Of a stretch of 64,000 nt of DNA, positions 24,165 through 37,600 are shown piece after piece. The first letter of the stretch is position 1. Each line of letters opens with the position of its first letter. The DNA is from Dendrobium chrysotoxum (taxonomy: Eukaryota > Streptophyta > Magnoliopsida > Asparagales > Orchidaceae). The stretch covers positions 68,064,573 to 68,128,572 of the forward strand of contig CM034305.1 in NCBI GenBank assembly GCA_019925795.1, read 5' to 3'. Position numbers and translations under genes: made by a program. The notes under the pieces were generated by a model. That model searched no databases. It was not told where the DNA came from and was given only the letters and a program-made list of their open reading frames with translations.

Positions 24165-25684
24165 TTAATCTCTCAGCAGTCAGGACGCTCCAGAATATGA
24201 AAAGTATTCATCAGTCAATCACACTGAAATATTTATACAATAAATGTCAAAAATATATTTCATAAAGAAGTCAATATATTCCTGAAAAAAAAATAATGAT
24301 AGGTTTTGAGTTGAAATTAAAGTAAATCAGAAAATCTACAATAAACTTTTACCGGGACTTAAACTCCTTAAAAATGAAAAAGGGCCCACTAACAGCCATT
24401 GCTATTTGCTAATGCTCCCTAAAGGCTAAAGCGCTGAGAATGGGCATCTTAAAAGTAAATTCACACTTTTGCACGCGATGTAGAACCCCTCCTAGTGCTA
24501 AGCGGGTGAGCATAATGGCTACATGGACCCTTGAAGCACTTTACCAAAGGTCATCAGACGTTAAATAAGGCCAAGTTTTGCTTTGGAATGAAGTTAGAGC
24601 CAACTAACTAGCCAATTTAATCTAAAATCAAAATTATCTTAGAAATATAAAAATAATTTTAAGATTATTAATAAACATCAATGATTTTGATACCATATTC
24701 GACAATAGCATTGTATTACCAATGAAAATTCTATCATCACATATATGCTGATATGCAGAAACTCATACACAAAAACACTTATAGAAATATACAAATAATC
24801 AGTTTTAAATTTATTTGCAGCAAATGCTTTGCAGCTCAACTATTTCAATTGAAGCTATTATGATTCAATTTTTGAGTAGAATTATGACACAAGTACCTAT
24901 CCATCGTCAAATAGCTAAATTGGGCCAACTCTACCGGTAGACAGCAAGACCGGGCCAGAAAGACGCACGTCCCTGGGGACCATTGTACTCACCTCCAACC
25001 ATTAAACTATGATGATGATCACTGAAATATACTAAAGGCCGAAAGCAATCAATTACAAAAATATGACGCATATAAAATTTATAATATCAAAATAATCGAA
25101 ATTCAATATGTGTAGAACAAAATTTTTCTCCGGCACATCACATCACATCAAATTAATTATGTATTTGACCGAAAAAAGAACAAATAAATTATTTAAATCA
25201 ACTCTTTTTATAATATTCATGTGTTTAAAGAAAACTAAATCATAGATTTAAATTCTGTAGTTCTTACTATGTAATTATAACTCAATTATTATATTACACT
25301 TTTAGTTTACCAAGATTATATACCTACAGGTTCATCATAGACTTTTTTCTATTCCCGAGCTAAAAAATAAAAATAACTATTTAGGTAATTTTACATATAT
25401 TTCGGCACAACTTTCAGCTACAATTTTAAGTCAATACCTTCAGCAAACTTGGAACTCACAGGATTTTAATCGCCAGTGGTTCGAGGCACTCCAATCAAAA
25501 CGCTGAAAGGTTCTAAATACTATAATATTTAATTAAAAAAAGATAAAGTTTTTATTTTCATCTAAAATTGGACCAAATAATTAAAAGCAGACAAATCAGT
25601 TGAATATACGACAAAATGAGAATAAAAAAGTTATTGAGTTGAAGTAAAATTATTACCGAGGTAAAATTGACGGATCCATGTGGT

Positions 25685-28600
25685 TCAGTTCTCGCCGACG
25701 AAATCATGGACCGATTTGCCCTTCAAGAAATGGGAAAACCAGAGAGCAGATGACTTTGGGTACCTTTTAAGTCCGTCTTTGTAGTCCACGTACACAAGCC
25801 CGAACCGCTTAGTGTATCCCTGGGCCCACTCGAAATTGTCTAATAAAGACCATGCAAAATATCCGCGGATATCCACACCGTCCCTGAAGGGAATGAATAG
25901 ATTGGTTAGGCATTATAAGAAATATTCAATATTCATTGTGATGCATTGCCAATGTAAACATAAATTTTGTTTGGCACAGTTTTTTTTTGACTGTTTTCTA
26001 AAATAAATTTTTAGTACAAAATAAATATTTTTAGTTCAAAATTCTTTTTAACTCAAATTATTTTAAAAATAATAAAAAAAGTTGTACCCAACAAAAATAA
26101 TAGTGATGTAAACAAGTCTCAAGTAAAGCAACCACACATTGTTGACTCGTTAACTACTGTTTATAGTTTAAGAAATGCTCATTTATAATCCACTCGTTTA
26201 TTTGTGGAGTCAAAAAGTGAGTCCTCATAAATATATATATATATAAATAAATCTTGTCTGATACAATCAAATAAAATTTGTTTGTATTAACTCGTTAAAT
26301 AAAAGAATTTATAAAATTAATTAATTTTGAGATACGACAGGAAAGAAAAAAACGAGCCCTTTTAAGAGCTCGTAGTTAAGTACTTTTTTTTTTTTTGCAT
26401 TTTTTATGATCTGTACAGTAGTAAATACTCATCCGTAAAAAGTTATTTCAATGAACAGCGGGTCATAGGTTTAAAGTCGGTTAATGTAATGTTTACAAAG
26501 CCATCAAGTTGAAATGGAAAAGTATTCACTTTGTAATTCCAGAGCGAATTATCTTTTTTATATTAGTGTGAAGCTTATAATTCTTAATTTTGGTAAATTC
26601 TTTTTTAAACCTATTTTTTGATATTTTATTATTGATTGGTAGTGTTCTTGATTTTATTCAAATTTAGCTTAACAAGTATTCTAATGTAGTTTCTCGTGAT
26701 TATCCTTACCATGATGGGTGCGAGTATTGTGGTGATGTGATATTCATGTGATTTCACGATTTTCTGACAATACTTTTATAGGTTTGAAGTTGGTGCATGT
26801 TTTCATGACCTAATTTTTAAAGGGAAACCATCTCCTTAAACTGATGCGAGTCTTAAATATTTTAAAATAGTTGGTGGTGGAATTAAAATGTGCAATAAAA
26901 GATAAAAAATAAAAAGATTTGTTATAAAAATTGGTTTAGTTGTACAAATTTTGATAATTGGGAAAGAAATAAAGAGACTTGTAAGGAGTCTAAGAAAGCA
27001 ATTTGCAATATAAAGATTTTAACTTTTAATGATTTATATAATAGATTAAATACTAATGAGGGTGAAAGATATATGTATAAGTTAGCTAAACAAAGAAGAG
27101 TGGTAAGGATTTAACTCAAGTGAAGTGTATTAAGGATGAAGATCAAAAAATACTTTTAGATGAGATATTTTGCTAAACTTTTCAATGAAGATTATGAGAA
27201 TGCGATTGACTTTAATGACCTTAGCACACTAAATGAAAATAAAGATTTTTGCTTTTATCGGTGTATTAGTAAAACCGAAATTTAAGAGGCTTTAAAGAAA
27301 ATGAAGTGTGAAAAAGCTGTTGGACCTGATGATATTCCAATAGAGGTGTGGAAATGCTTAGGAGATGAAGGAATTTCTTGGCTTACTAAACTTATTAATA
27401 TTATTTTGAAGACTAAAAAGATGCCAGATGAGTGGAGAATGAGTGTAATAATTCTTATTTTTAAGAATAAAGGTGATGCACAAGATTGTGCGAATTATAT
27501 AAAAAAAAAAGATTGTGCGAATTATAAATGAATTAATTTAATGTGTCATAGTTTAAAACTATGGGAGAGAGTTATGGAGCATAGGTTGTGGCGCCACATT
27601 AATCTCAAAATCAATTTGGATTCAAGTAAGGTACGTCTACTGTGGAAGCTATACATTTATTGAGAGGTTTGATGGAGAAGTATAGAGAGAATAAGGAGGA
27701 TCTACATATGATTTTTATTGATTTAGAGAAAGCATATGATAAAGTTCTAAGAGATGTGCTATGGAGAGTTCTACATAAGAAAGGGGTTAATAATGCTTAT
27801 ATTCAAGTCATTAAGGATATGCATACATGAGCTATTACTTGTGTTCAAACACAAGGTGGTTTGACCAAGTATTTTTCTATTTCAGTTGGATTACATCAAG
27901 GATCAACCTTAAGCCCATATTTTTTGCTTTAGTCATGGATGTTCTCACTAGACTGATAGGCCGGTTCCTCCTGAACCGGCCCGTCTAGGGCCGGTTTTTG
28001 TTTGTAGCCCGCCTCCTCTATGCTTGCCGCCCACAATAGTGGGTCCCACTATTCCAATTGAGTTCAAATTAGAAAAGGAGGGGGCGGCTAGGGCTTTGGA
28101 GGGAAAATTGATTTGGAAAGTTTATGTATTAAATAGCATGAGGTGTTTTAGGGTTAGGGGAGGCTTGATTTGATTTCTATTGAAGTTCCTTGGTGTCTTG
28201 GGCTCTAGACTGCCTTGTCTAGAGATTTAGGAGAGATGATCCTCCTCTCGAATTGAGGATCACTTGTATCTTACTTTCGTGTTTGTTTGGCTTTGATTCT
28301 CTTATTGCAATCCATCATTTTGGGGTTGATTTCACCCAGATTTTGCATTATTCTCGCTGTTTTCACCAATTAGTGATAGGTTTGCTTGCAAACTCAAGTA
28401 TTCCCCTTAGGGTTACTTGCGAACTCAAGTATTTTCTATCATAGACATTTGCAAGAGGTTGTACCCTAGTGTATGCTTTTTGCTGATGATATTCTTTTTG
28501 TTGATAAGACTAGAGAGGGGTTTGAAGGTAAACTTGAATTATGGAGGTCAACCTTAGAGTCTAAAGGCTTTCGTTTGAGTAGATCTAAAATTTAATATAT

Positions 28601-31600
28601 GGAATGTAATTTTAGTAATAATAGTTTTAGTGGGAGGATTGTGACTTTGGGTAATCAAGTCATTAATAAGTGTGTACGTTGTAGATATCTTGGGTTTATT
28701 GTTCAGAGTGATGGTGAAATAGATGGGGATATTATTAGTAGAATTCAAATTGGATGGTTGAAGTGGAGGAATGCATCGTACTTGTGTGATAGAAAAGTCC
28801 CCCTCAAACTTAAGGGAATATTATATAAGATGGTGGTTAGACCTGCAATGCTTTATGGTGCAGAATGCTGGCCATTAAAAGAGAAGCATAATGTTAAGTT
28901 AAGTGTTGCAGAGATAAGGATGCTTAGGTGGATGAGTGGCTTTACTCTTAGAGACAGGATACGAAATGAGCATATACGTGAGAAGGTTGGGGTAGCTCTA
29001 GTGGAAGATAAGATTAGAGAGAGTTGCCTTAGATGGTTTGGTCACATAAAACAGCGACCTTCCGATGACCCGGTTAGGAAATTAGATGTATTAGATTTGA
29101 CTTATGTAAAGAAAGGTAGAAGTAGACCTAAAAAGACTTGGTTAGAAAATGTTAGAAATGACCTTTCTTTATTAGATTTAAATGAGAATTTGAACACAAT
29201 AGAGAAAAAGGATTCATGTAGCCGACCCCGCATAGTGGGATAAAGGCTTGTTGTTGTTGTTGTCTATTTTTTGCTTGATCTTTTTTCTTGTAACATATTT
29301 TTTTTTTTTTGGAAAATTTGGAGCAAAAGCCCATGTATTGAAAACAAAACAATTACCAATAATAAGTAAGAAAGGAAAAAAGCAAACTATAGAAAAGGAA
29401 AAGCACACAACCCCAGAAAAAACAAAATGGGGAGGGATCAAAAAAAGGACTCAGGTTAACAGGTTAGCTCAAGAATACAAAACATCAACTTAAATCAGGA
29501 ATTGGCAGAGAAAGCAGAGCAGTCGAAGTCCCATGGTTGCCACAGGCCTACCAAGGACAAACCAGTAGGCGTAGGGCCATCACAAAGGGAGCAGGCAGCA
29601 ACAAAAAGACCTGTCAGGAGCTAACCTAGGTCATCATCATCCATGCAAAACTAAAACTGATGAAGTCGCAAAGCCAGAAAGCCAGCAGATAACTAAAAGA
29701 CCCCTGTAAATTTCTCTTTGAGCCTATCCACATTATTCCACCTCTTAAGTTTAGCTGTAACCGCCACTTTAATCGCAAAAATGATGAAGGGTCAGACCAA
29801 GAATTAGAGAAACAATGATTGTTTCTTTCCCTCCAGAGATGATAAATGATGTAGTTCAATAGAAGGAAACAAAAGTTTTTCTCCAATCTATTGAAAATGA
29901 GGCATGCCTTCCAGAAATTCAAAAGCTTGCAAAATGGTCAGCCTAAGCAGAAAGGAATTGAAAGCAGGGAGTAATTCCATTAGCATCAGGAATGAGTAAT
30001 CACAGTCAAAAAATAGGTGTTGGTGGGATTCCAGAGACCCATGACAGAAAGAACATATCGGGTTAACCGGAAGGCCCCTAGCAATGAGGATATCAACGCA
30101 CTTAAGCTTTCCCAGTACAGCCATCCAAGCATAGCAAGAGAATCTGAGGGGGGACCTCTTGTGCCAAATGAATTTATCGCAAGTAACTTTACTTAAGTGA
30201 GCGAAGAATAAATCAGTGAACTGCCTAAAGGGTGGTTGGAGCCATCCAAACATAAAACTGGTTGCTCCAAAATGCTAATCCCATTTATGGCCTGACGCAG
30301 GGATTCAGGGAAATCTTCAGGAAGGGACCAATGACCATTTCTAATGAATTCACTGACAGTAAGATGAGAACTTCTCAAACCCGCAAAAATTTCTGTCAAG
30401 GTTTGGCCATTACACCAAGGATCCCAGTACATAGAGAAAAGGCAAAGGGGAGCCACCGAGATCTGTTGACCTCCACAACATACAAAAAAAATCGAATAAA
30501 AAAATATCTTGCATACCTGCTCTGTCGGACCCATACCGAGATCCTGCCGAAATCCTGTCGAAATCAGCCGCCTGCTACAGTCCCCATCCCCTGCAAACGG
30601 CGCCGTTTCAGAGCAGGGCACGCAAAAATCCCGCGCTCGCCTCGGTCAAACAGCCCTCGTCGCCTTTAAAATGAGAACTTGCGAAGCTCTCGACTCTCAC
30701 ATTCGCACTCCCCCTCTCGCTACTATTCCCATTCGCCATTTCCTCCTCCTAGCTCCCGCCAACTCCAAGCCCTGTCCGATCGGAAGCACCCCGACGCCTG
30801 GATCTCACGAACCCAAGCTCGACCGACCCCGATCCCTCTACCTCTCCATTTCTTCAAGCCAAAACCTCCACACCTCAGCCGGAAACCCTCTCCACCTTCC
30901 GATCCTTGCCCGATCCCTCGGCCTAGAGAGAGAGAGAGAGAAATAGGGCTTTATCCCTACCTCTACCCGACGCCTCCTCCCGCTCCTCCGACGACATTCC
31001 CTTCCCTTGGCGTCGGATCGGAAGCCACGACGTGATCCCGACTCCTCTGTGTCGCCGACTCCGCCTCCTTCGAAGACTTTCCTCCCAGTTGGATCGGAAA
31101 TAACGATTGGAGTTTATTTTATGCGAAGGTAGTCATTTTTCTTCCATTCGTGCTTCCTCGGCTTGATCCCGTTAACCCACCGAGCTTAGAAGAGGAAAAG
31201 GGAGGATTTACATGCTTGTTTATTAAGATTTAGCTCAAATCCTATGATAATCCGGCTCAAATCTTGTATAAATTTTGTTGATTTTTTTTATATATTTATT
31301 TTATCTGTTTAAATTAATTATAATTAATTGAATTTAATTATAATTAGTTACTTTTAATTTTAATTAATTATTATTATTGTAAATTAATTATAATTAATTA
31401 AATTTAATTATGATTGATTTTTTTAATTATAATTAGTTGTTAATTAATTATAAATTAATCATAATTAATTGAATTTAATTATGATTACTTATTTTTAATT
31501 ATAATTAATCTTAATTAATCATAAATTAGTTATAATTAAATATAATCATTTATAATTAGTGCATTGATATTAATTAATTATTATTAATTATAACTAATTA

Positions 31601-34600
31601 TTATTGATTAAAATTAACTATAATTAATTAACACAACAAAGAAGAGAGAGGGTGCTCTTCCATTCCTCCTCTTCCCTCAATCCACGAGCCTCAACAATCG
31701 CCGACACCACAAAGGTATAACCCCTCAACCCTAAAACTCCGAAAACTTGTTCTCGTCGTTCACGGTGGACCGGAGAACCCCCTATACGCGCTCTCGTAGC
31801 ACGGTGGGAGGTAATCCGGTGCAGTGCCTACAACGAGACGGGTAATCACCCAAAATCCCATCTTCGACGTTCGCGGCGGACCGGAGAACCACCTATACGC
31901 GCTCTCGTAGCACGGTAGGAGGGAACCCGGTGCGACGCATACGGCGAGGTGGGTAAGCCCTATACACGCTTTTGTAGCGTGGTGGGGAGTCACTTGTGTT
32001 CTCGAACGGTTACTTCTGGAAGACCCCATACACGCTCTTGTAGCGTGGTGGGATGAAAAGATGTACGGCCCGGTGTCCAAGGACACCTACCATACACGCT
32101 CTAGTAGCGTGGTGGAAAAGGCCCAGTTTTCCGTAATTTCCCCTAAACGGGGGAGATGCCGGAATACTGCCGAAATTTCGGGTGAACAGAAGACCGCACT
32201 TGGACCTAATTTGGACTCGAATGAACATAATATGAACATAAACTTAAATCAAATTTGATTGAATGAACTAAGTGTAGTGAGTCATGACTCGAACAATTTT
32301 AGCACAAACGAAAGAGCTTGCAAATTCGACTACAGGAGACTCGAACGAATACAGAAGACTATGAGCAAGAATTTGAACTTGATTTGAAAGTTAGTCGAAG
32401 ATGAACAAGGACTTGAAATGAACTTGAACTTGAACATTTATACTCAAACCAAAACTTGATTTGGACCAAGATGACTCGGATTTGATTTGAACATCAAATG
32501 AGTAAGACTTGAATTGCAAGGACCTGGACCGAATTGAATACAAAGATCAAACAAAGTGGACTCGAACTGGAATGAAAAAGGGCCTCTCACGCATAAATTG
32601 ATTACAAGCTTTGACATGAGATTCCTTAATAATGATAATTAAATTGTGATGATCATTTCAATCATGCTCAAAAGCAAATGGATGTAGTCATAACGAATGG
32701 CGAAATCATGCAATATGTTATGCGAAGAACTTAAGGATAATACCTATAAAGATCCTATAAACACTGCTCATTCATGGATGATAATGAAAGTTCCACTAAT
32801 TGATCTCCACTTGAGATGATTACAATGCACAAATATTGAAGATCTCCAAATACATGATCACAAGTAGCATGAAGCCTCCGATGTTCATATTGGTTAACTT
32901 ATAAATTTGTGAAGAGAGTTCGAAGGCACCAACAAAGAAGAGCTCCTCAAATGATATACTAACCTTTATGAAACGACCCCTAATGAAAGCAATAAGACTT
33001 CCTACAAGCTTACATGGAGAAAAGCATAACGAGCACAATAAACTTCTTACTAACACGAGTAGAGACCATGTTATAACCTACTTGTGAGCTCCCACAAATT
33101 GTTGTAATGATCTCCTCATGCATACAACAATTGATCTATGAATTAGAAAGGTGGTGATGGAAGTTTTGCATCGCATACAATGCTCCGGTTCACGATAACA
33201 AAGAAAGAGACACAAGCAAATACAACCATTCACTACTTGTCAGGCGTAAGAAGGCCAGTGATGAATGCAAACACCTACAATGCTATGCAGCAAGAGTGGT
33301 GAATAATGTAATGCTCTTGTAGTCAATCACCATTCAGCATCAAGCGAATACATCAGACCTCTACAAGTAAAAGGAAGATCTGCAATACATACAATCTCTC
33401 TACGAATACAGATGTATGTAAAATATGTCACTTGTGGGTAGATGCAGAAAGACTTCAGTAAATGCAGTATCCTGAAGTCAATTCTAATCCATGAATGAAA
33501 ACATCTATCTGCCTACAAGCAGCAGTAGGGGAGATCGTATAACCCCACGCCACCGGATCTGCAACACTCGTACAAGCAGACAGAAGGCGTCTACGAGCTT
33601 CTAAAACAGAATGCTGCATTCAAATGATAGTCCCCCGCACATGCACCATAATATGTATACATATAGGTACACATAAGGGGATATACTGAATACCCGCATG
33701 GGCCCCGGCGAGCGTGTTATTGGTATACACGTGACGTCTAGGGATGCTGCGCGGGTCAATAAGTGAATTCAAGTTCGAACCCGATCCTTCTATTCAGGTA
33801 GATAGGAGTTGACACGGCTCGAACCATTAAATAAATATACGGTCGCGAGATCGACCGAGATATTTATTTTATATGTTCATATTAGACCTTCAAGGCCTAT
33901 AATCAAGTGAATTCACTGACAAAGGGCACAAAGCCTATGAAACCCGATCCTCTGTCAATTACTAGACAGAGTCGACAAGGTTCAAAACATAAAAAAATAT
34001 GAATAACCCCACACCCCGATGATGGCCGCGTTGATTGCAGATTTCAACCGGAGGGGTTAACTTCAAATATTTCAAAATGCCCTCAAACCTCAGATATTTT
34101 TTAAGTGATCCCATTTTACCCCGATGATGGCCGTGTTGAATGTGAATCTCAACCGGAGGGGTCCATTCCAAATATTTCAAAATGCCTCCCAACTTTCCAA
34201 ATTTCTCGTAAAATCCAAAATCTCCAAAAAATTCCAAAAATCCCATATTCCAAAATGTTTAAAGTTAAAAATTTAATCCATCAAACACTTAAAGCAAAAC
34301 TCATCCATCCTCCGCAACAGTTTGCCGAGGTGGATAAATTGAAATTTACTTCAGCTCACATTGAGCTAATGCATAGTCGAAAATATCACTAGGATCCATT
34401 CTCAAACAATCTCCTGCCAGCAAGGACGTGGTACGAGTCCTCTAACCGGCAGTTTCGCCGCCAAATGGCACTGCAGGATAAACGGTTATGACTCGGGGCC
34501 CTCTGAACCAGGTGGTCGCCGCCAAATGGCACCATTATATTATGGTTATGGCCAGAGCCCGTATGCTCCCCAATGACATCAAATCCTTGAGATATGAATC

Positions 34601-37600
34601 AATAGGATATGATCGATAGGGCACAAAGCCCTATGTTAGCTAAGGTGGATTCAAATTTGTCCCCTTAGACAAATATTCACCCCAGGTCTACAAGGTACCC
34701 TTGGACGAAGCAACCCATGGCTGCCGACAAGGATCCTTCTGTCAGGTTGGGTCGACTACCTCCTCTGACTAAGTAGACCAGGGACCACGATGGCCCGGGA
34801 CGACGGAACCATGGGATCTTGATCGGGTCTATCATCCATTCCCCCACCATCCGCTTTAAGTGCAAGATGGTGAAATTTCTATTTTAAATATCAAATTCTC
34901 CAACACTTTCAATGTTTCAAATACCTATTGCTGCTACTATATGCCAGATCCACGTATCTCTACGTATCTGATTGACGACTAGCCTTAATAGAAGTTCTCT
35001 CTCGTGACCGGGAGGGGTAATTAACTATAGGGGCTTGCGCCTATAGGAAACCAGAACTCAGATCATAAAGTCCTCGCAAAATGAGGGCGAAATCTCTGGG
35101 TAGTGTCTTATCTACTATCTCATCTGCCTTCCAAAATTTACCCCGGAACTTAATCCGTTAAAACTCCCCCGAAGAAACAAAAAGCGGGCGGAGGCCGGGG
35201 CCGAATTTTCGGAGCCCACAAGATCCTGATAGATGGTTTGATTTTTTGGGCAGTAGAGCACAACAGTTTCCAGTATTTGGAAGCCGTAGGAGGCGGAACC
35301 TTCCAAGGGGAGAGATATTTAGCACGAACCCAAGAGCTAAATAGGGAGTTGTGACTGTAAATGCGCCAGATACAAGCACAAGAAACCCCAAAATACAAAG
35401 CCTCAAGAGAAGGAATGCCGAGCCCCCCAAAGTGTTTAGGCCTAGCGGTACAGCTCCAAGAGATTAAATGCATCTTCTTCTCCTTAATGTTACCATGGTA
35501 AAGGAATTTAGAACAGAGCTTAGAAATAGAGGCCTGGCAAGCTTTAGGGATAATAGACCCCCCTAATCCAATATGCAATGGTGTTGGCCATAGTGAATTT
35601 CAAGTATTGAACACGAACAACAAAGGAGAGGAATATGATTTTCCAACCCTCAAGAAGTGCAGTGACTTTACTCAATAGAGGTTGGAAATGAAAGAATTTG
35701 AGCTTGAAGGGGGAAATAGGGAGGCCTAGGTAAGTTAAAGAGGACTCCAAATGATGAATCCCAAGCACGACCGAGATATCACTAGCAAAGGCAATATTTC
35801 TGTTGAATATAATAGAGCTCTTATTGGGATTGATATGCAATCCAGAAGAATAAGCAAAATTTTTAAGTGCATTCTGAAGGTTATTGGCATTAGGAATCTT
35901 GGCAGCCCCAAAGACCAGAAGATCATCCGCATACATTAAATGGTTGATGGTAATCCCTTTATAGCTAATCCCCGAGAAGAACGAAGGCTGAAGACAGCAA
36001 GACAGGCCATCCATGACAATACAAAAGAGCAACGGAGAAAGAGGGCAACCCTGTCTAAGCCCAAAAGTGGATTTAAAGAAACCTTCTAAAGTGCCGTTAA
36101 TGCAAATTGAGAAATAAGCATCAGTGATGCAGCCCTTGATCCATTTGATGAAAAGGTCGGGAAAACCTTTCAGTTTAAGCCTCTCTATAAGGAAATCCCT
36201 CGAGAGGGAGTCAAAAGCTTTCTTAATATCCAACTTGGCACAAAATAAGTTTCTTCCTGTTTTAAATTCCTTCAGAATTTCAGCAGCTAACAGAATGTTA
36301 TCCGTGGAAGATCTATTCGAGATAAATCCAGCTTGGCTGACATGAATGATGTAAGGCAAAACAGATTTCAGCCTATTGGCTAGTAACTTAGCCACTATCT
36401 TGTAGAACACATTGCATAAAGAAATGGGTCTGAAATCCGAAATGTTAGAGGCATGGGAGCACTTGGGAATAAGGGTGATAACAGTAGCTTTAGCTCCCTT
36501 AGGGAGATACCATGTATTAAAGAAGCTCTTAATAGCAGTACAAACTTTAGGCCCAATAAGATTCCATGTATTTTTGCAAAATTGAAATTAAAAGCCATCC
36601 GGGAGTGGTGATTTCATCATTGGAGACAGGAGCTATCAAGGAGTTGAAGAGCGAGGGGGGAACCAAGTTCCCAACTGGAAGAGAAGCATCCTGACTAAGG
36701 TTGGGATTAGGGGAGTTGAAAATATCATTAAAATAAGCAATAATAGCCGAGGCAACATCCTGATGGGAAGTAAAATGTCCTTGGGGAGTGGTGATTTCTT
36801 TAATCAAATTGGTGTTTTTCCTAGCTCTAATCTTAGCATAGAGGAAACCCAAATCATCCTCCCCTTGGGAGAGCCAGCAAGCTTTGGCCCTTTGGGAAAC
36901 CCAAGAGGACCAGTTGTTCTGAAAAGAGGCTAGAAAACCATTCACTTTCTTAACAGAGGAGTTTAATTCAGGATCCAAAGGTTGGTGCTGCAACTCCCTA
37001 AGGAACCTGTGCTGCATTGATTTAAGCTCAAGGATGGAGCTAGAAAGAAAGTTGGTTTTACTATTGGTTTGTTAATGTTCCAAATTTGGTTAAATTTGGC
37101 AAACTTGAGATTTCAATTGTGATGAACAATTTGTAATTGTTTGTTATTTTTGCATGGTTCAAATATCTCATTGTCTGATTTATTCAATTATTATATTATT
37201 GTTTGGGTTTTGATTATTATATTTATTATTTTGCGTTTATATAAACAAATTTTTTGACATACTTAATGACATGTGATCTACGAATAATAAATTTCCTTTG
37301 GTAATCTACATATACTATATCATTCTAACAGCATTACATAAAAAAAAACAATTAGTTCCCGGTCCAACCATTTACATGAAGATTCATGTTTGCTTCCGCA
37401 AAAAGGAATCTTGTGTCTCCCTTTTACTCAGTGACCTACTGACATGCTTGAAACCCAAAAGGTATTCCTATAGAAGGCCAAAATGAAAAGAATAGTTTCT
37501 GTCGCCTTGCTAATAATAGGCTCAGATGCTACACTCAAGAAGGAAATAAACAAAAGAGAAAAAAGTGTTGCTAATTATCGAGATTAAAACAGATTTAAAG

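Larger units (their letters stand above)
21477..25684. other. AT-rich intergenic region between formin and beta-glucosidase
   Basis: This 4.2 kb contains the formin promoter (minus strand) and the 3' flank of the beta-glucosidase. It is AT-rich with many stops. The recognisable parts are a SINE (23169-23303), a TA microsatellite (23451-23507), an AGCT run near 23620-23635 and a Tourist-like MITE (24045-24164). No gene was found. Confidence 0.6.
29298..37056 (-). mobile_element. L1-type LINE, 5'-truncated, split by element C
   Basis: Minus-strand ORF2 runs from about 37056 down. Visible parts in order: pre-RT region with KACWLSQGEDD (37017-36547); RT with KLDIKKAFDSLSRDFL, GLRQGCPLSPLLFC and the catalytic YADDLL (36410-35544); the post-RT GGLGIPSLEAL block (35578-35221); then, past element C, WDPWCNG (30440 region) and the zf-RVT block RGLPVNPICSFCHGS..HLFFDCDYSF (30250-29890). 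A 3' UTR and poly(A) (T run at 29298-29310 on +) follow. Frameshifts lie near 36600, 35562 (an extra G in a G6 run) and about 30235, so it is dead. The apurinic endonuclease is absent. The 5' limit is approximate. Confidence 0.85.

Noticed and set aside
30540..31035. GC-rich + strand frames of 118-145 aa as host genes
   Set aside because: They lie inside the transposable element C and read as Pro/Ser/Arg-rich low-complexity products in all frames.
36316..37017. Separate host genes for the 142-288-aa minus-strand frames between 35.1 and 37.0 kb
   Set aside because: They are consecutive pieces of one frameshifted L1 ORF2, with the YADD reverse transcriptase box.
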